Shown here in pieces: positions 35,701 to 47,690 of a DNA stretch of 64,000 bases. The translations under genes were made by a program, and so were the position numbers. Source of the stretch: Acanthococcus lagerstroemiae (lineage: Eukaryota > Arthropoda > Insecta > Hemiptera > Eriococcidae); NCBI GenBank assembly GCA_031841125.1, contig CM063114.1, positions 5,766,001-5,830,000 of the forward strand. Reading direction: 5' to 3'. Position 1 is the first letter of the stretch. Each line of letters opens with the position of its first letter. The notes under the pieces are model-generated. The model did no database searches. It was not told the DNA's origin and saw nothing but the letters and a program-made list of their open reading frames with translations.

Positions 35701-36344
35701 TTTTGCTCCTCCGATCGGCTCAGGCAGGACATCCGGTTAATTTTAGTTTAGTAACAGCTGAGCTACAGTTTAGTCTCAGTCCAGTCACATTTCAAACACA
35801 GTTAATGTTTCGCGCTCTGAAGATCAGTATTTTTCTATCCATCAGTACACGCGTTTTTTCGTTTTTTGATTTCCAACACCCTCGCTGCAGTCTGGACTAA
35901 ACACTTTTCTTTTTTTCATTCCAAAACATCCTCAATTTTATCAAACTTTTGCTTCGATTCCAATTCAGGTAGAAAGTTTGAAGGTGGAGTCAGAAGCTAA
36001 ATCTGACTGAATATTTGAAATTCTGATCCATGTCGGATTTAACTAGACAGCGAAGGACATCTTTCCAGACTGGGCTTGTATTCAGAAAAGCCTCTTTAGG
36101 CATCCGATAAGTAGAGCATTAAAACATGAAAACATTTCTGAAATCCATACGGGCTGAGTTACCACTATCAGCCTTTTTTTTTTTGCATACGAAACTTTGG
36201 GGAGTCCCAACAAAACCTTTTGCATCACCTTTACCGAGAGGGGGAGGGGTTACCAAAATCGTTTTGTAATCGTGCTATATTCCTTGTGCGACTAGGTCTC
36301 CAGAAAAATCGTCAGATCATATGTGTTGGGGGGCTTATAAGAAT
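32776..36344. other. No gene; a small hairpin and a short tandem duplication
   Basis: An inverted repeat GAAATACTTTCCAACTCGAG (near 33679) and its complement (near 33782-33806) brackets about 130 bp. A diverged duplication of about 58 bp (TTTCCTAACTGAAAACTG and TTCCCAACTGAGAACTG) lies at 34990-35070. Frames such as 34124-34423 (99 residues) have no recognisable family. Confidence 0.35.
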
Positions 36345-36470
36345 CACTAGGGGCTTCGCCCTCTGGCCGCTTCGCGGTCCAACCCCCCGCCGTCACTCGC
36401 TTTGCTCGTGCCGGCCTTACTCGGCGCTTCGCACTTCGTCCAACCGCCACAATCCTCAGTGTTTGTTCTA
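36345..36470. repeat. GC-rich hairpin block with GCTTCGC loops
   Basis: GGGCTTCGCCC and CCGCTTCGCGG are short perfect stem-loops. They are followed by GGCGCTTCGCACTTCG in an otherwise AT-rich region. The block leads straight into the C-rich minisatellite. Confidence 0.5.
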
Positions 36471-36479
36471 AAAATTTTG

Positions 36480-38110
36480 TTCCTGAGTTGAGGTTTGCTT
36501 TGTGCTTCTTCAACTCCCCCTCTATCAGCGGTCCTCAATCTTCCACCATGAACCCCCTTCCGTCCTTTCTTCATCACGAGCCTCCTCCTCCACCACGAAC
36601 CCTCTCGTTGATCATGGTTGCTCTCCGTCTCCACAGTCACACCTCAACAGTCGCAACCCTCCTCAGCCACAAACTCCTTCCCCAGAATGGCCATAATCTC
36701 CTACCAGAGGCTTCAATGCCCACCCCATGGTCTCTTACCTACGCAGTATCCCCCCTGCGAACCCTTTCCTTCTGCACATCCGGATAGGCCCTCTCACTTG
36801 GACTTCCTCCTTACCTCTACAATCATCGACCACCACAACCGACCTCCACCACCTGGGACTTAATCTCTTCACATTACCCTCTTTCTCGCTCCATGACCTT
36901 CTCCATCCACAGCTTCTCCCCCACATGGCATCCTCCTTTCATCCCTCCGATCATCACCCAGTCCTCCACCTAGTCTCCCCCGATCACCCTCTTCCACCCT
37001 GAGTTCCCTCCATTAGGACCACGTCCTTCGACCACCCCACACCACTATGGCCTTCATTTCTGTTCACGTACCACACCCCCACCAAGACCTCTTCGCCCAT
37101 CACTATAACCTCCTCGATGGTGGCCTTAGTTCCTCTCTACAGCCTTCCCCTTCCGCGGCTCCATCACCCTACGGCCTCCTCGCTCAACCACCTCAAAGAT
37201 CCCCTGGTCCTCCAACCAGGAGCTTCCATCACCATGACCACCCCTCCTCCACGAGAACCATTCCCTTCAAGACCACCTCCCCAGGACCAGAACCTTCCGC
37301 ACCATGGCCTTCATTTGTCTTCCCGGCAGCCTCACTTACCAAGGACTTCCTCCTCCACCAGGATCTCTTACTCACCATTACCCTCCTCCACTCGGGGCCG
37401 TTATCTCCCACTACAGTCCCCGACACTACCGTGGTTTTCCTCCTCTTCAGGAGCTCCCTCCTCCACCATGAGTATCTCGTATACCACCGGAACTGCCACC
37501 AAAGTTTTACTGCCCCTCCAGACCCTCACCCACCACTACCTCCTCCTTCCTCAATAACCACATTCTCCTACCAAGGATTTCCTCCGCCATGAGGACCCCT
37601 CACCGACCACTACCCCCTGAGCTTTATCTCCCTTCACAGCCCATGTCTTCACTATGGTCCTCCAACACCCTGGAAGATCCCTGGCCATCTACCCAGGAGC
37701 TCTCACAACCATGACCTCCCCTCCCCAAGAGCCCTTAACCCTCAAGACCACTACCCCACCACCAGCCCCTCCCGCACAACGGCCATTTCTCTCCCTGGTC
37801 CCCTCTCTCATCAAGAACTTTCTCCTCCACCAGGTCCTCTTACTCATCTTAACCCCCTGCCCCACCAAGGGGCCCTACTCACCCTTTAGGAACTCCCTCC
37901 TCAACCATGAACCCCCTCCTGAGGGTAGGCTACCTCTGGAAAATTAAGCAATTAAGGGGCAGGGTAGGCAACCCGCAGCGACTTGAGATTTTGGAGATTA
38001 TGGGTAATTATTTCCCTCCACAGCTCCCTCCCGCACCATGATCCTCCTCCCCCTCCAGGACCTCGATCATATACCAGGAACCCCCTCCTAGGGGTATGCC
38101 ACCCCTCCTC
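36480..38110. repeat. C-rich (CCTCC/CCACC) degenerate minisatellite
   Basis: About 1.6 kb with strong strand asymmetry: C and T on the plus strand, words such as CTCCTCCACCA, CCATGACCTCC and CTCACCACTACCCC. Open frames in all plus-strand phases (for example 37047-37592, 181 residues, Pro/His/Ser-rich) result from composition and are not called as genes. Confidence 0.7.
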
Positions 38111-38126
38111 AGTCACGGAGGAGAGG

Positions 38127-38375
38127 GAGGAGGTGGTAGGAACGAAGGCCGGGATTTAGATATCAAGCTCCTTGGAGTTTTTTTTTCCAGGAGGGGGAGG
38201 AGAAGTTTTGGTTTTTAATATATAGAGAGATTATGTCTTATTATGTCAGTTATGTCTTACAACTCCGAGATCTTTTAGGGAGGAGGTGGTAGGGACGAAG
38301 GCCGGGATTTAGATATCAGGGTCCTTGGAGTTAGGAGAAGTTTTGGTTTTTAATATATAGAGAGATTTTATCCAT
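38127..38375. repeat. Direct duplication of an ~85-bp unit
   Basis: GGAGGAGGTGGTAGGxACGAAGG, GCCGGGATTTAGATATCA and GTTTTGGTTTTTAATATATA occur twice, starting near 38127 and 38281. The copies differ by a poly-T/G-rich insertion in the first. Confidence 0.75.
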
Positions 38376-38990
38376 TTTAGCGCTTGAAGAGATCCAGCTC
38401 AATCGTCTGAACTTCATTTTGGATAGTTTTCCTTTTTTGGCCAGAATTTACGAGAATTGTGCCATCTTATTTTTTACATAAAAAAGACTAGCAACTCTTC
38501 TGAACATTTTTAGGAGGGCCTTACCAGCACTGTGCTACTTTCTTTTTACCCATAAGGGTCCGTAGAAAGATAGTCTAACGTATTTTTGGGAGTACTACCA
38601 GAACTATACAATATTTTCTTGCTCCTAAGATGTTCAACAAAATCGTTTGATCTTTTTTTTTCTTCTTTTTTAGATCACCTGACCTCATCTGGAGAGGTCT
38701 ATTAGAATCGTCCGATCTTTTTTTCTACCCATAGTGGGCCCCGACCGAATCTCCTACCAGTTTTTCAGCGGTGTGACTAGGATTATGCGATCTTTCTCTG
38801 CACATAAGGGGCCTTTGCATTATCTGAACTTCTTCAAAGGGGGAAGCAAACAGTATCTTGCGACCTGATGGTGGCGCATAAGTATAACCCCAATAAAATC
38901 GACTATTTTTTTTTTAAGGGCTGTTTTACCAGAAATGTGTAACCTTTTCTTTTGCCCATAAGGAACCCTAGGAACATTTTTGTCGTTTGA
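38376..38990. repeat. Degenerate repeats with CCCATAAGGG(G/T)CC
   Basis: ACCCATAAGGGTCC, ACATAAGGGGCC and CCCATAAGGAACC recur with TTTTC-rich spacers and AxAACxxTxTxCCAG words at a spacing of roughly 100-150 bp. Non-coding. Confidence 0.4.
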
Positions 38991-39375
38991 AATTTTCCTT
39001 GGATCCTCTTGCTTTTCTTCTGCGGGGAGGGGGAGGGATAGAACTGAGCAACTATTTGCATACTCGTATGAAGAGCCCAACCAAAATAGTCCGACCCAAC
39101 TTTGTTACTTACAAATCCTCATTTGACTATAACATCAATCGAACTTCACGTTCAAAAGAACAGAAATTTTGTAAGCCTTACTCACCTTGGATATTACGGT
39201 CAGATCAGAACGTTAATTGGACCTTGTCTACGCCTATTAAAATATGTTTTCACTTTTTTTTAATCTTTTTGATAAGCTGATAGCCTCATCGTAGCAGGGA
39301 CCTACATTTTTTTCTTGTTTAGTTATAAGTGCTAGAAGAGGCCGCACATCGGATTTGTTACCAACTTCTCACGTT

Positions 39376-39382
39376 TATAAAT
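39376..39382 (+). promoter_or_regulatory. Possible TATA box of gene A
   Basis: TATAAAT lies 66 bp upstream of the gene A start codon, a plausible core-promoter distance if the 5' UTR is short. In AT-rich DNA such a match is weak evidence. Confidence 0.25.
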
Positions 39383-39447
39383 TATTCTCATCAACAGAAG
39401 AACTCTTCTACTTTGGAATAGTGGAACTAAATCTGTTTTCAGGCAAT

Positions 39448-41362
39448 ATGATTACTTTAATTGTTACGTTATCAATTAGCTATTTGTTGGTTGTCAGAGG
39501 AGCATCGATCAACTCAACTGAAGAACTCGTGCAAATAGTTCAACAAGAACTTGTAGAACAAGCACGAATCTCAAATTCGACTAAAGAATCGTGAGTATTA
39601 TCACATTACAAGCTATACATATTACATATACATGCTATAGGGATACATATTTGAAGTGGTGAAAGCATTTTCACGCATTACCGCTACTGCACGTGTAAAG
39701 CTTGAGTTAGTTGGACAGAAATGAAGCGTCATTCTCTCTTCTGAGGGAGAGTAGATGACAAGTCAGACAAGTCACAAAAAAGAAGCGGCGCATTTAAGCT
39801 TGCCGATAAATGCTCACCCCTAGCCATTTTTACCTCCCCCTCCTCCCCCCGCCACCCAAAGAACTACTTTTAACGTTGCAAAGACTTTGATCCCTGACCA
39901 GTTTTTGCCACGTCACTCATGCCAACACATTTAACTAATGTAACTTAAAATGTGGATAGGCTAGGAATAGAAAATTATGGAGGTAGACAGCCTAGCAGGT
40001 AATAAGATGTTACGAAATTTATGGGTCTCATCAAGACTCACTTTTTTGATGGTATTATCTATGGAGTTTTCTGTTATGAAGTATTCTTTTACGACTGAGT
40101 ATGACTCTATAAATCGCCGAGATTTTCTGTGACACATTCAGACTGATGAAAAAGAAACAGCTCCATCAGAGTTTGCACAGATTTAAAACTGCTCAGAATA
40201 TCCAGATATTATCTGTGAATATTTTCTTTAAGGCTTGTTAAAATCTTACAACTTGTTAAAACCAATTATAATTCACTAAGACTCATTCATAATACGAAGA
40301 TTTCTTATAACACCCTGTTGAAGCTTCTTATGAAACTTGTGAGACTTGGTTAACTCATTAAAACTAATGAAATAGGACTCAGTCGAACTTCATATTCGAA
40401 CTCGTCATCAAAACTCGGTAAGCTTCTCAGCATACGCTCGTGATGATTTAGTAAAATCGATCCCAGATTCATTAGAAGACGTTATAAGACTCCCAAATCA
40501 GGAAAGTTTGAAAATGGGTACGGGAAAAGTCCCCAGACATGAAAAAAAAATCTAGTAAAAGTTTTCATTGTTTTCCAGTCGATTTTGAAACATTCTAAGC
40601 CCCTCAGTCACTTAGAAAAATTTTGTTCTCATTTGATGAAGTTAATATTTTCAATTATAAAATTTGGAATCCGCCCCCCCCCCCACAAAAAATCTCGTAC
40701 GTCCCTATCCTCGACAAATATTAAGATTACGAGAACTTGTGAAGGCTGGTGAGTACTGTATTCAGACTAGTTCAGACCGTTAAATAATACTATTTAAGAC
40801 TCATTAGGACTCGTTACAGATATATTACAGTACTCATTTAGGATTTTCATGACCTTATTGAGACTTACTGACACTCCATAAGACCCTGTTAAGATTTACT
40901 AACGTTTTTTAAACACCATAAAGCCTCATTAGGATTTGTTAAGACAACGTTAAAACTCGTTAAAACTTATTAAAATCATGTGAGATGCACTAAGACTGGT
41001 TAAGGCTAGGTAAGACTTATTAAGGATTGTCGAAATTCTTGAAGACTTTTGAAAAACTATTCGAGATTCACTGAACCCTGAGCAAGCTTCATACGTACAA
41101 AGAATTTGCTGAAACTCATTGAAACTCGTTCAACATCCTGTAATAACTCATGGAGACTCTTTGGAAGGTCATTTTAGAGCTGTTTTAGATTCAAGACTCT
41201 AACCCGTTTGAGACAGAGTAAGACTCATTAAAATCCTTTAATCCAATATTTGTAACGACCAAGTGTTTTTCTCTCTTTTTTGCCATTACAAAACCAACAA
41301 AGCAAAAGATGAACTGTATCTAGAAAGCTACCACGAAGATACCACTGCATCGACTCAACTTT

Positions 41363-41402
<40 letters not shown>

Positions 41403-43639
41403 CTTTCCACCACACGTCTCCTTTCCCCCTTTCTTCCCTCCAGACGCTTTATCGGCTCAAATTTCATGAACTGCGGGAAACTTCCCGGTAACTTATATGG
41501 CCAATCCGCAGCTGTACCAAGCTACCTAAAGAAATCTTGGTCCTTGGCTTGATTTTTTCATGAATGTGACCAGGAATAATGGAATGTGCCTCTCGTGCGA
41601 AAACAGGTTTTAGAGATATACGAGTGTAAAGATGGGATGGTGGTAGTGGTGCGCACAGATGTACATAGTGTGTACATCTGTGGTGGTGCGTTTATGTGTT
41701 GCTGTGACAATCGCGTTTCGAACTCTTGTTTTCTGTCATTCCCAAAGGCATGTTTCACACAATGTCATGTAAACCGATGTTTTTAAACTTCTGACGTAAT
41801 TTTTAAACGCCATTTATGGAAAAACTAATGAAAATAGGAAGCTGCGATTTTGTTTCGAATTTGAAAGAGCGTGATTTTTTCTATAAGAATTGTCAAGTAA
41901 ATGAAAAATGATTTTTTGACACCCGAGGCACATTTCAAGATTCCAGGTCACATATGGTGAAAGGGGGAAGGTCAGACTATAAATAACTGACGGAGAGACG
42001 ATTTTGTTTCAAGCATCTAAATTAGTGCATATGGTACAAGGAATAAGATGATTACCATAACAAAAAGATTCTTATTCCTTGAAAGAGAGGCAGAGGGAAA
42101 GCTTCTGCTCTTAACCAAAGTGGTAGTACAGAGGATTTCGTTCACCGGCCTGGACATTCCATCTGCCAACTATAAAGATTATGTCGAGCCTGTTAATCTA
42201 TAGAAACACATCAGTGATTTGAGAATTAAGATGGTTATTCAGTTTCTTCGGGGTTTTAGATAATCATGGTTTCACGTTCTAGCCTCTCCACAGCAATCGC
42301 TCAGTCATCTCTCACAATCTTTGGAAATCTTCCTGGTAATACAGCAGCCAGTTTATCGGTGTGACATCAGAGATAAGCCTGGGCATACAAAATCCACACG
42401 CGTAAAAATAGTTGCTAAAAGTTGTTCTAAGATTTTCTGACTACCTACATGATTTTTTTGGTAGTAGCATGAACCTGTGATCTTCAGGCTTCTTATGATC
42501 TTCACCCAGCCGTTCATGAGTATGACTGTATACATGTGTGACGATGAGCGTAATTATCTCTACTTACGGCTTATAATTTCTGATATTTTGATACATAGGT
42601 GCACGATATAGTTTGACCATGTTATGTTTCAGATCCTGCCACAGCGAACCAACATGCCACTCGATTGAGCAAATGCCTCTTAATGCACGCATTTTACCGA
42701 TTACCAATTGCATGTGCGATGCTGATTGTCTTAAATATGGTGACTGTTGTTCAGATTCCCCTTACTATAATGAAACTGCACAAATAGTTAATTCCAAACA
42801 GTTTTACTGTCTACCATCAATTTCGGTAAGAATGACAGGTCAATTATTTCAATTTTATCGCAAATTCATCGGTCACTTTGTGGTCTTGATTCGGAAATGA
42901 TAGGTGACCTCCAAATTGATTTTATTAAGTATTCGTATATTTACATAGTAACTGATCAATTATTTTGAAGGTGTACTCGGTAGTAACGTGTCCACCGACG
43001 TACTCAAATGCAGAAGTAAAGTCCAAATGCTACCTCTCTAAAGATTCGTCCGTCAAAAACGACACAAAACTTATGATTCCAGTAACCAACACCCAGCGAA
43101 GAATCACGTTCGGCAATGAGTATTGCGCTCTGTGCAACGCGGTTACCGAATTTGAAGCCTGGAATATATCGCTCGTGTGCTGGTCCACGAATGCATCCAA
43201 AAATGCACAAATCAACAATTTTCTCATCTTAAAGGTGCAGGACGCGAAATTTGATTCGGTCTCAAAAACGTACATCAGCATTCGCAACGGTACCCATTTC
43301 ACGTGCAACCAGACAACAGCTCTAAGTCATCCTGATGTAAAATTACGAGGCTGCTTGAGCGCGATATCGACATGCCCGTCTGGGAAGGAGAACAAACTTT
43401 GCGAATCACAAGCCGCATTTGGTTATGCCGTCAGTAATAGTTCCATTAAGACTTACAGAAACAAACACTGCGCCCAATGTAATGGAGAAACTGGAGATTT
43501 CAAATTTTGTATAGACTGGGACACATTTTACCAAAGAAAACTCGGTCTCGAAGTGTTATTTAAGCCGAATGAGGCGAATACGAATGGTTGTGGAGATCTG
43601 CAAGGACATATTAGGGATGTATTCTGTCAGACGTCTTGA
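39448..43639 (+). CDS. Gene A: secreted SMB-domain cysteine-rich protein
   Basis: Exon 1 is 39448-39590 (signal peptide MITLIVTLSISYLLVVRG plus linker), exon 2 42633-42825, exon 3 42971-43639, joining to 334 residues. Donors GTGAGT and GTAAGA and acceptors TTTCAG and TTGAAG fit, with phases 2 and 0. Exon 2 is a somatomedin-B domain with eight cysteines (TNCMCDADCLKYGDCC core). Exon 3 has 14 cysteines in two modules, with FGNEYCALCNAVTEF and YRNKHCAQCNGETG as cores. It has about eight N-glycosylation sequons. It ends DVFCQTS with no hydrophobic tail, so it should be secreted. The ectodomain resembles arthropod SMB-containing GPCR-like proteins, without seven helices. Function unknown; SMB domains usually mediate extracellular protein binding. 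The 3-kb first intron holds repeats. Confidence 0.82.
40250..41240. repeat. Degenerate GACTCATTAA / GTTAAAACT simple-type repeat
   Basis: Dozens of overlapping words such as AAGACTCATTA, GACTCGTTA, TTAAAACTCGTT and TTAAGACT occur over about 1 kb with a loose period of 10-14 bp. Possibly a decayed minisatellite. Confidence 0.55.
41364..41401. repeat. (ATT)n microsatellite
   Basis: About 12 pure ATT triplets within gene A intron 1. Confidence 0.9.
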
Positions 43640-44884
43640 GAAGGATTTACTAATTTGAGAGATACAGGATCAGACTGCGGAATGAAAGTTTTAAGAACTA
43701 CTCGTGTATTACTTGTTAATTAATCTGAAATGCATTGTTCTGTTTCATGTTGACTTGTTTTAATAACACATTGGATTGACGTGACCGTCAGCGATGTATA
43801 AGTATTAATATTTTTTCAGTTGCGACAAAATAGCATTCAGTTTCAAAAAACTGGATCAATGGTCAGCAAAACTGAAGAAATTATGATTTTAATACAGTCA
43901 GTTTCAAAAGTTTTCGTCAGTTAGCAGAAGTTAGAAAGTCATGATTTCTTTTCATTTTTTGCTATATCAATCTCAAAATTCGTCTAGTTAGTTGGCTTCT
44001 CGAACTTTCTCTACTTGAAAAATAGGATTTTCTCTTCTCCACCCAAAAAAGTAGCTCAGTATATCCAAATCGTGCCAAGTTATGTTATAGGTTATAGCAG
44101 AAGCGCCCAGGAATATAAAAACAATGTTATTCGCTGATTAGCTACGAAGGGAAACATACCTATACACAGGAACATACTGAAGGAACTTTCTTGACTCGAT
44201 TTTGTGAGCCACAGCATGTCATTTTGTCAACTGTAAAAATTCTGAGGTGAAAAAGCACAACAAAGACATCACTTTATGAATTTATCCAACATGGATTCCC
44301 TTTTCTCAAGTGATGAAAGATTTCTGAGTCCTCATGAAGAAAGAAAAAAAAAAAAAAAAAAGACAACAAACCTCTCACTTTATGAATTTAGAATTTACCC
44401 AACATGGGGTTCTATTTTCTCAAGTGATAAAAAATTTCAAAGTCCTCGTGAAAAAAAAATAATAATCCTGCTCTTCTGGTTTTACTAACTCGTGTTTTGA
44501 CTTTTTTCCATTTTTGTTTCTCTGAAGACAATTCTGTGGACAATTTAAAAATTATAATTTCGTAATAATTTTCTGCGAGTTCTGATGAACATAATATTTT
44601 CGATCGCCAATATCGCCGCTGTTCTCAACTGTACAAATACCACTGAACAGAGGGTGGCGTTTACCCCTTCTGTCGTATAAAACCAGTCGCTGAATAAAAA
44701 AAATACCAGTAAACTATTTGCCAAATTGTCACTTCGCCTGGAAAAATAATGCCCGTATACGTATTTTAGCTTTTAAGAATCGACAGTAGAAGAAAATTGG
44801 AATGTTGGCGGAGTTACTATCAGAGATTTACATATATTCGGAAGTTGTTTTCAGAGATTAATTCCATATTAATATCTCAAAAGT
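43640..44884. repeat. Gene A 3' flank with a tandem duplication at 44270-44462
   Basis: CACTTTATGAATTTA, CCAACATGG, TTTTCTCAAGTGATGAAA and AGTCCTC(A/G)TGAA recur in two tandem units of about 115 bp, separated by poly-A. The rest is AT-rich and without a recognised gene. Confidence 0.5.
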
Positions 44885-46085
44885 TAAGTTGCATTCTGTT
44901 GGGCAAAGGCCTCTCTCAGACGCTCCCGACCCCCCTGTTTTGTGCAATCCTGTGATATTGTCTGTGCATTCTATCAAACTCATCTCTCCATCTGGTTCTT
45001 TGTTTTCCTTTTTTCCTCCTTCCTTTCAAAAACTAGTCTGACATTATTTTTGCCCACCTATGTTATTCTCCATTCACGCCACATGCTCAGCCCAGTTCCA
45101 CTTCACCCTCCTTATAGCATGGAGGAAGTTTGTGTCGTATTTTGACTTCTTTTTAATTTTCGATAAATTAATCTTGTCTTTCCTCTGTATCCCAAGGATC
45201 GCCTTTTCTAAACTGTTTTGGTGGATGACGATTTTTTTCTCTTCAATTTTATAGTAAGCGGCCTGGTCTGACAACCATACGGCAAGACGGGAAAGACGCA
45301 AATGTTCAAAATTTGTCTTTTTTGTTTTAATGAAAAATTCTCTTTAAATATTTTATTCAGAGACCAAAATTTTTTCCACGAGTTGGCTATTCTTACGTCC
45401 AATTCTAAATTTTTTGTTTTGTTAAATGTTATCGTTTGTCCTAAGTATTTAATTCCTCCACCCGCTCTATTTTTTTCTATTTGTGGCCACAGGATCCCCT
45501 CCGTTTGTTCGACAAAATTTTTGTTTTTTCTATATTAATTTTCAGACCCGCTTCCTTTCTTCTTTCGCTCAGTTCTTCCAGGATATCCTTCAACTCGTCC
45601 CCGGAGCCCGCCACCAGGGCAATATCATCAACGAATCTCAAGTTGCTTAATCTCCGTCCATTTTCAAGCACTCTCTTCGTTTCCCAGTCCATTTTTCTCA
45701 TAACTTCTTCCTGAGCCGCGCTGAACAGAATCGGGGATAAGGAGTCGCCCTGCTTCACCCCCCTCCCACATCGGTCTACGGCAAAGTACCGCCCTGGTCG
45801 CTCCGTAACTATTCTTGCCTTCAAGCCGCTACACACATATCTTTTATCACTGAGAAGTTTTGATAATAAAATCGGGCTTGAGCGAATCAAAGGCTTCCTC
45901 GTAACCCACAAACGCTAGGTGCAATTCAAATTGGTATTCCTCTGCTTTTCCCAATAGTTGTTTTAAAGTATACAGGTGATCTACGATCAAGAACCCCCTT
46001 CGAAAACCAGCTATTGTTTGTTTATTCTTGTTTCAATCAGTTTTGAAAAGATTTTTGAGAGAATTGGGCTAAGGCTTATTGGTCT
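44885..46085 (-). pseudogene. LINE (non-LTR) reverse transcriptase remnant
   Basis: Read on the minus strand from 46085: NCRPISLSPILSKIFSKLIE, then broken frames. LAFVGYEEAFDSLKPD (motif A) follows with Gly where the catalytic Asp normally sits, then CGRGVKQGDSLSPILFSA and LSNLRFVDDIALVAGSGDE (motif C intact). Next come KYLGQ-, SWKKFWSLN- and PVLPYGCQT-like thumb segments, AIRRVKWNWAEHVA, and a C-terminus RTRWRDEFDR ... RIAQNRG. Several frameshifts and stops are present and no endonuclease domain remains. It resembles RTE/'endonuclease-reverse transcriptase' LINEs of arthropods. 5'-truncated and dead. Confidence 0.85.
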
Positions 46086-46970
46086 ACAATTTTGATGTTG
46101 TGCTTATCTCCGGGATCAAATCAATTGATTTTGATTTGATCTCAAAAGTAGCTTCTTCAGTAGCATCAGAATTTGAGAGTGAGAGGAGGAAAGAAGAACG
46201 GCAATACAATCCCTCCTCCTCATTTAAAATATTTCAAAAACTAGTCAGCAATTTGACAATTTTTTTGGTCACTCAAGATTTTTGTACCCCCCCCCCCCCC
46301 AGAGAAACTTCCAATTTGGGAACTTGTAGAGTTGACTTATGGCGTTCATATATGGGACTGAGGATCTCCTTATTTCCAGTAACGGTTCCACCTTTTTGAA
46401 ATGATATTCCTCACTTGATTTACTTAGATCAAGACAGCTAATCTCTTCGTCACACCTTCAGTTCTGGTACATAAGATGTTCATCATAGAAAAATTTACCC
46501 TGAATAGCTAACTATCTTGTGTTGCTCTATTATGTTCAAACAGGATACCTACAATGCGGTTGCTTCTTCAAAATAGGCCAGGGAAAGATATGATGTCGAA
46601 GAAAAATACAAGGGACAAATCCAGCAGCTTTGTGATTTTCTTAAAAGATACCTAGGTCATATAAAAATATGATGATCATTTTCAACAAGCAAACGGGATA
46701 GTCCTTGAAACATGGTTAACACAAAAATCAACTCGCTTATCGACATCCAGAATCCATCGCTTTTTTGACACAGTATGATGGTCAAATTCGATACGAATGC
46801 CGATTTACCATATCGATATTAACATTTGGACAGAATTCTACATCAAAATTGATGCAAAATTTGATCCAAAAATCGGTATTGAGTTGGTAATTTGACTTTT
46901 GCATCAAATCAAATTCGACCTCAATGTAGGGGTGAAAAGTCGACAGTTGTTTCAAAGAAATCAACGCTTG
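46086..46970. other. No gene recognised
   Basis: AT-rich spacer with one C-run near 46290. An apparent enrichment of TCAAATTxGA and GATxxAAAATCG words near 46760-46925 gives local inverted repeats. Nothing coding. Confidence 0.3.
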
Positions 46971-47042
46971 CAGGGGCGGATCTAGGATTACATCTTGGGG
47001 GAGGAGTGTTAAAACACTCCCCTCCCCATAAATCCGCGTCAG
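46971..47042. mobile_element. 72-bp hAT-type mini-element
   Basis: Starts CAGGGGCGGATCTAGG and ends ATAAATCCGCGTCAG, so the outer 11 bases pair partly. The interior GGAGGAGTGTT/AACACTCCCCTCC pairs too, making almost the whole element one hairpin. It is flanked by perfect 8-bp target duplications AACGCTTG (46963-46970 and 47043-47050). Confidence 0.75.
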
Positions 47043-47165
47043 AACGCTTGTATGACTGCAAGTCAAAAAATGGAATATGGAGAAAAACTTGTAGTCAAAT
47101 ATCCAGTATTTGTTTGATAAGTCTTACACTAGCAAGAGTCCAAGAGGATAAGATGACGCGCACCT

Positions 47166-47690
47166 ACTATTAGACCGGGTGTCGGCCTTTGTCTCGGCCA
47201 TCATGAAGAAGAAGATGCAGACGGAGTGGTCGAAACAGAGGGCCGGCGATTCACCAAGCTCGGCCCACACCATCGAACAGGAAGAGAACTCTGTACCATC
47301 CTAGAGAAGAGCTGCTGCAGCTGCACTGCGGACCCACCGGCAGGGCTCACCCGTCGTCACCACCTGCCTGCGTCGAGACACGGACCAAGACGAGGAGGTG
47401 AGGGGTGAGTGAAGAGAGGCAGCGCGTCCGGCCGTGGGGGACCTGAAATTTCCAGGTGAGCGCTCAGGGAGTGCGGACCTCGGTCAGTAGGGAACCCCAT
47501 GGTGGCCCTGGTTGGACGCGCGCACCGTTCCGGCACGGAGAAATGGGGGCTCGGGCCCGGCCCCAAGGCGTCCCTCCGGTCACTGACGCGATACTCGAAA
47601 GGGTAGTTCGTGTGGCCGGGGGTGCGGTGTCATAGGGGCCACTTTGTCATGCGTGCATCGCCATACGTCCCACCACACACCACCTAATAT
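47166..47690. repeat. GC-rich dispersed repeat, long copy
   Basis: About 520 bp of conspicuously GC-rich DNA in an AT-rich setting. Its last ~98 bp (47581-47678, CGAAAGGGTAGTT, GGCCGGGGGTGCGGT, CATACGTCCCACCACAC) recur at 16250-16347. The body contains GAAGAAGAAGATGCAGACGG and GGGGGCTCGGGCCCGGCCCC. It could be the 3' end of a GC-rich LINE or a SINE-like element. No protein match recognised. Confidence 0.55.

Larger units (their letters stand above)
39591..42632. other. Gene A intron 1
   Basis: A 3042-bp intron. Contains a degenerate repeat built of GACTCATTAAAACTxGTTAA words (about 40250-41240) and an (ATT)n microsatellite. No internal gene seen. Confidence 0.6.

Noticed and set aside
36488..37947. 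Several Pro/His/Ser-rich frames up to 181 residues
   Set aside because: Open in all plus phases because the C-rich repeat lacks A-containing stop codons; no recognisable domain or stable phase.
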